This document shows, one piece after another, positions 60,988 to 64,000 of a DNA stretch of 64,000 nucleotides. This stretch comes from CAWCDJ01 sp963794265 (GTDB lineage Bacteria; Acidobacteriota; Terriglobia; Bryobacterales; Bryobacteraceae): assembly GCA_963794265.1 (NCBI GenBank), contig CAWCDJ010000003.1, positions 372,001-436,000 on the forward strand, read 5' to 3'. The notes under the pieces are model-generated. The model saw nothing but the letters and a program-made list of their open reading frames with translations. It made no database searches and had not been told where the DNA came from. The position numbers were made by a program, and so were the translations under genes. How positions within the stretch are numbered: the stretch's first letter is position 1; the number at the start of each line of letters is the position of its first letter.

Positions 60988-61024
60988 ACTCCCGGCGCGC
61001 CGCGCCAAGTGCTACGAATTAGGT

Positions 61025-61264
61025 ATGTGCCTTGCCATTCCGGGGAAGATTCTCGACGAGCGGCAGGTGGAAGGCATCCGCGTGGGCCGCGTGCAGTTCG
61101 GGGGCGTGACCCGGGATGCGTATCTGGACTACGTTCCCGAGGCCAAGACGGGCGACTACGTGATCGTGCACGTCGGCTTCGCCATCAGCAAAGTCGACGA
61201 GGAAGAGGCCCGCAAGACCTACGAACTGCTCGAAGAGATGGGGCTGCTCGACGACGAGCCATGA
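61025..61264 (+). CDS. hypC: Hydrogenase maturation chaperone HypC
   Basis: 79 residues. The start MCLAIPGKIL is diagnostic, with the essential Cys2. HypC carries the Fe(CN)2CO unit with HypD and delivers it to the hydrogenase large subunit. Its stop overlaps hypD as ATGA (61261-61264). It follows GH97 after a short gap with no clear terminator. Confidence 0.97.
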   Translation: MCLAIPGKILDERQVEGIRVGRVQFGGVTRDAYLDYVPEAKTGDYVIVHVGFAISKVDEEEARKTYELLEEMGLLDDEP

Positions 61265-62349
61265 AGTACCTCGACGAATACCGCGACCCCCGACTCGCCA
61301 TGCGCCTGGCGGCGGAGATCCGCAAGCTGGCGACGCGCCACTGGGTGCTGATGGAGATTTGCGGCGGCCAGACCCACACCCTGATGCGCTACGGCATCGA
61401 CGGCCTGCTGCCCGAGGCCGTGGAGTTGGTGCACGGGCCCGGCTGCCCGGTGTGCGTCACGCCGCTTGAGATCATCGATCAGGCAGTGGCGATTGCGTCC
61501 CTGCCCGGCGTAACGCTGGTTTCGTATGGCGACATGCTGCGCGTGCCCGGCTCCCGCAGCGACCTGTTCCGCGTGAAGGCCGCGGGAGGCGACGTGCGGA
61601 TCGCATACTCCCCCATGGATGCGCTGAGGGTCGCGCGGCAGAACCCCGGCAGGCAGGTGGTATTCTTCGCGGTCGGGTTCGAGACCACCGCCCCGGCCAA
61701 CGCGATGACCGTGTGGCAGGCGAAGCGCGAAGGCTTGCGCAATTTTTCGCTGCTGGTTTCCCACGCGCTGGTGCCGCCGGCCATTCGCCTGCTGCTCGAT
61801 TCGCCCGCCAGCCGCGTGCAGGGCTTCATTGCACCCGGCCACGTCTGCGCCGTCATGGGCTACACCGAGTACGAAGAACTGGCCGCCCGCTACCGCGTCC
61901 CGTTCGTGGTGGGCGGGTTCGAGCCGCTCGATCTGCTCGAGGCCATCCGGATGCTGGTGCGGCAACTGGAAGAAGGCCGCGCCGAGGTGGAGAATCAGTA
62001 TGTGCGCGGTGTTACCCGCGAAGGCAACGAAATCGCGCGGCGAAAGATGTTCGAGGTATTCGAAACGGCCGACCGCCAGTGGCGCGGCATCGGCGAGATC
62101 CTCCAATCCGGATACCGGCTACGCCCCGAGTACGCCGCGTATGACGCCGAAAAGGTGTTCGGCGTCGAGGCCACCCGCGCCGAAGAGCCCGCGGAGTGCA
62201 TCGCGCCCCGCGTATTGCAGGGGCTGGCAAAACCGGTGGACTGCCCCGCGTTCGGCACGCGCTGCACCCCCGAGATGCCGCTCGGCGCGCCCATGGTTTC
62301 GAGCGAGGGCGCCTGCGCGGCTTACTATCAGTACCGGCGGCACGCATGA
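61261..62349 (+). CDS. hypD: Hydrogenase maturation protein HypD
   Basis: 362 residues from the ATG at 61261. Conserved ICGGQTHTLMRYGID, HGPGCPVCVTP, FFAVGFETTAPANA, and a C-terminal Cys set (CPAFGTRC...GACAAYY) ligating the [4Fe-4S] cluster. HypD scaffolds assembly of the iron-cyanide-CO group of [NiFe]-hydrogenases. It overlaps hypC and hypE by 4 bases each, so the three are one operon. Confidence 0.97.
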   Translation: MKYLDEYRDPRLAMRLAAEIRKLATRHWVLMEICGGQTHTLMRYGIDGLLPEAVELVHGPGCPVCVTPLEIIDQAVAIASLPGVTLVSYGDMLRVPGSRSDLFRVKAAGGDVRIAYSPMDALRVARQNPGRQVVFFAVGFETTAPANAMTVWQAKREGLRNFSLLVSHALVPPAIRLLLDSPASRVQGFIAPGHVCAVMGYTEYEELAARYRVPFVVGGFEPLDLLEAIRMLVRQLEEGRAEVENQYVRGVTREGNEIARRKMFEVFETADRQWRGIGEILQSGYRLRPEYAAYDAEKVFGVEATRAEEPAECIAPRVLQGLAKPVDCPAFGTRCTPEMPLGAPMVSSEGACAAYYQYRRHA

Positions 62350-63380
62350 TTTCCTGTCCCCTCCCGCTTCCCGCGAAAGATCGCATCCTGCTGGGCCACG
62401 GCTCGGGCGGCAAGCTCAGCGCCGAATTACTGCGAGACGTGTTTCTGCCGCTGTTCCGCAGCCCGGTGCTGAACCGCCTGGACGATCAGGCGGTGGTCGA
62501 GATCGAAGGCCTGCGGCTGGCCTTCACCACCGATTCGTTCGTGGTGAAGCCGCTGTTCTTCCGCGGCGGCGATATCGGGTCGCTCGCCGTGCACGGTACG
62601 GTCAACGATCTCGCCATGGGCGGCGCCGAGCCACTCTACCTGAGCGCCGCATTTATTCTGGAAGAGGGGCTCGACGTGGAAACTCTGCGCCGCGCCGCCG
62701 AATCGATGGCCCGCGCGGCGGAAGAGGCCGGCGTCGAGATCGTCACCGGCGATACCAAAGTCGTGGAGAAGGGCAGCGGCGACGGCCTCTTCATCAACAC
62801 CACCGGGATCGGTCGGGTACCCGCGGGTGTCCACCTTTCGGCCGCGAATGCGCGTCCCGGCGACCGGGTGCTGCTCTCGGGAACGCTGGGCGATCACGGC
62901 ATCGCGATCCTCTCCGAGCGCGAAGGCATCGCCTTCGAAACCGCCCTCGAGAGCGATTCGGCGGCGCTCCACACGCTGGTGCGCGACATGCTGGCGGCAT
63001 CGCGCGAGATCCGCTGTCTGAGGGATCCGACCCGCGGCGGCCTGGCTAGCACGGCCAACGAAATCGCCGCGAGTGCCCGGGTGGGCATCGCGCTCGACGA
63101 GCCGGCGATCCCGGTGCGCGAGGAAGTGCGCGGCGCGTGCGAGATGCTGGGCCTCGACCCGCTGTACGTGGCGAACGAAGGAAAACTGGTGGCGGTAGTG
63201 GCCCCGGGAGCCGCGGACGCGGTGCTCGAAGCCATGCGCCGGCACCCGCTCGGGGCGCAATCGGCGGCCATCGGCACGGTCACCGAATCGCATGCCGGGC
63301 TGGTCACGATGAACACGCCCTTCGGCACGAACCGAATCGTGGACATGCTGCCGGGCGATCAGTTGCCGCGAATCTGCTAG
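62346..63380 (+). CDS. hypE: Hydrogenase maturation protein HypE
   Basis: 344 residues from the ATG at 62346. The AIR-synthase fold is seen in ILLGHGSGGKLSAELLRDVF, NDLAMGGAEPLYLSAAFILE and DPTRGGLASTANEIA, and the protein ends PRIC, the C-terminal Cys that is thiocarbamoylated by HypF and dehydrated to cyanide. hypF, hypA and hypB are not in this window, nor hydrogenase structural genes. The hypCDE operon ends here. Confidence 0.97.
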   Translation: MISCPLPLPAKDRILLGHGSGGKLSAELLRDVFLPLFRSPVLNRLDDQAVVEIEGLRLAFTTDSFVVKPLFFRGGDIGSLAVHGTVNDLAMGGAEPLYLSAAFILEEGLDVETLRRAAESMARAAEEAGVEIVTGDTKVVEKGSGDGLFINTTGIGRVPAGVHLSAANARPGDRVLLSGTLGDHGIAILSEREGIAFETALESDSAALHTLVRDMLAASREIRCLRDPTRGGLASTANEIAASARVGIALDEPAIPVREEVRGACEMLGLDPLYVANEGKLVAVVAPGAADAVLEAMRRHPLGAQSAAIGTVTESHAGLVTMNTPFGTNRIVDMLPGDQLPRIC

Positions 63381-63391
63381 CCAGTGGCACT

Positions 63392-63416
63392 GGGCAGGCC
63401 GGCAGGCCCAACCTAC
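63392..63416. repeat. Diverged half copy of repeat B
   Basis: These 25 bases resemble the right arm of the 41778-41853 hairpin (GGGCAGRCCGGVAGGYC-CTAC pattern) with several changes. They lie between the convergent hypE stop and the next gene and supply that gene's TAG stop (63413-63415), as the full element does at 41850-41852. Confidence 0.5.
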
Positions 63417-64000
63417 GGTTGCGTCACGTTCAGCACCTGATCGGCTTTTATGCTCCGAAGCGTTTGGACGGCGCCATCCGGCCAGCGGATTTCGATCTTC
63501 GGAATCGTTTCCTCCGCACCCAGGCCGAAGTGCACGCCCCAGTCGGCGGAGGACGCATAGCCCACCGTGGTCGTCATCTCGGCGAACTGGCTGCCGATCT
63601 GAATCCGGGCGCCGATCCCGTCGCGGTTGTCTTTCGTGCCCTTGAGATTCAGTCGGATCCAGTGCCCGGCGCCGGGGCTGATGTTGTGCCACAACTCGGC
63701 CGGCTCGCCGAGCGAGGAAACCACCGCGTCGATGCGGCCGTCGCCGTCGAAATCCGCGAAAGCGGCCCCGCGGTGCGCCTTGACGAGGGTCATGCCGGCC
63801 TCGGCCGAGACATCCTGAAACTTGCCGCCGGTGTTGGCGAACACGCCGTCCGGCTCGCGGTAGACGGCGGGCTCGAACTGCGCCACCAGGTCGTTGACGT
63901 GCGAATCGGCAGTGAACAGGTCCTTCCAGCCGTCGTTATTGAAATCGAAGACTCCCAGGCCCCAGCCGCTGTGTTTCAGTGTCAGCGCGCCGAGCCTCGA
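63413..64000 (-). CDS. VCBS/FG-GAP and ASPIC/UnbV protein, C-terminal part
   Basis: At least 195 residues; the frame is open to the window edge, so the start is missing. FDFNNDGWKDLFTADSHVND and AFADFDGDGRIDAVVS are FG-GAP/VCBS calcium-binding blades. The last ~70 residues (WIRLNLKGTKDNRDGIGARI, FGLGAEETIPKIEIRWPDG, QTLRSIKADQVLNVTQP) are the ASPIC/UnbV domain that closes these large exported proteins in Acidobacteriota and Planctomycetota. Probably surface or periplasmic, function unknown. Confidence 0.9.
   Translation of the reverse strand, partial: SRLGALTLKHSGWGLGVFDFNNDGWKDLFTADSHVNDLVAQFEPAVYREPDGVFANTGGKFQDVSAEAGMTLVKAHRGAAFADFDGDGRIDAVVSSLGEPAELWHNISPGAGHWIRLNLKGTKDNRDGIGARIQIGSQFAEMTTTVGYASSADWGVHFGLGAEETIPKIEIRWPDGAVQTLRSIKADQVLNVTQP

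Overview
The window looks like chromosomal DNA from an Acidobacteriota bacterium close to Solibacter/Bryobacter. The reasons are high GC with dense coding, a PadR regulator coupled to an ADOP-type permease, a soil-associated TIGR03435 protein, many exported hypothetical proteins, and short dispersed repeats that invade genes. No rRNA, tRNA, CRISPR array or intact insertion sequence was found.

Layout. 1-471: CGGCTTTTC tandem repeats and no convincing gene. 472-8743 (minus): a five-gene cell-wall/phosphosignalling operon in the order FHA protein, PP2C phosphatase, Ser/Thr kinase, fused SEDS polymerase-transpeptidase, FhaA-like protein. It resembles the actinobacterial fhaA-fhaB-pstP-rodA-pbpA-pknAB locus, but the peptidoglycan polymerase and transpeptidase are one polypeptide. 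8798-11789 (minus): FkbM methyltransferase, ECF sigma, zinc-finger anti-sigma, exported protein. 11840-13578: ABC ATPase and membrane partner. 13564-28022: mixed genes (DUF5916 barrel, VIT transporter, SDR plus GH15, YceI-like and b561-like proteins, HlyD adaptor, MsrB, DUF362, S9 peptidase). 28028-31034 (minus): diiron protein and an NfnAB-type fused flavin/Fe-S oxidoreductase. 31035-31525: a structured non-coding stretch. 31526-41781 (plus): surface-glycan cluster with a Wzt-like ATPase, a methyltransferase with a long coiled coil, and six glycosyltransferase genes. 41850-45397: an NHEJ module in which ligD (split at an A9 run) is divergent from ku. 45520-50658: single-domain ClpB-like AAA+ protein, ADOP permease, PadR, TIGR03435 protein. 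50738-60987: transketolase, GH38 mannosidase, U32 peptidase, GH97 glucosidase. 61025-63380: hypCDE. 63413-64000: end of a VCBS/ASPIC-type protein cut by the window edge.

How the parts work together. In the first operon a membrane kinase and phosphatase, with two FHA phosphothreonine readers, sit in overlapping genes with a single-chain peptidoglycan synthase, suggesting cell-wall synthesis gated by threonine phosphorylation. The kinase has TPR-like and the phosphatase beta-helix extracytoplasmic parts in place of PASTA sensors. In the glycan cluster the Wzt carbohydrate-binding tail and the overlapping methyltransferase/coiled-coil protein fit a WbdD-like chain-terminating and length-measuring pair. 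The strongest anomalies are the SEDS-PBP fusion operon, ligD apparently expressed through an A9 slippery run, and two repeat families that lie in frame inside coding sequences or supply stop codons to neighbouring genes.
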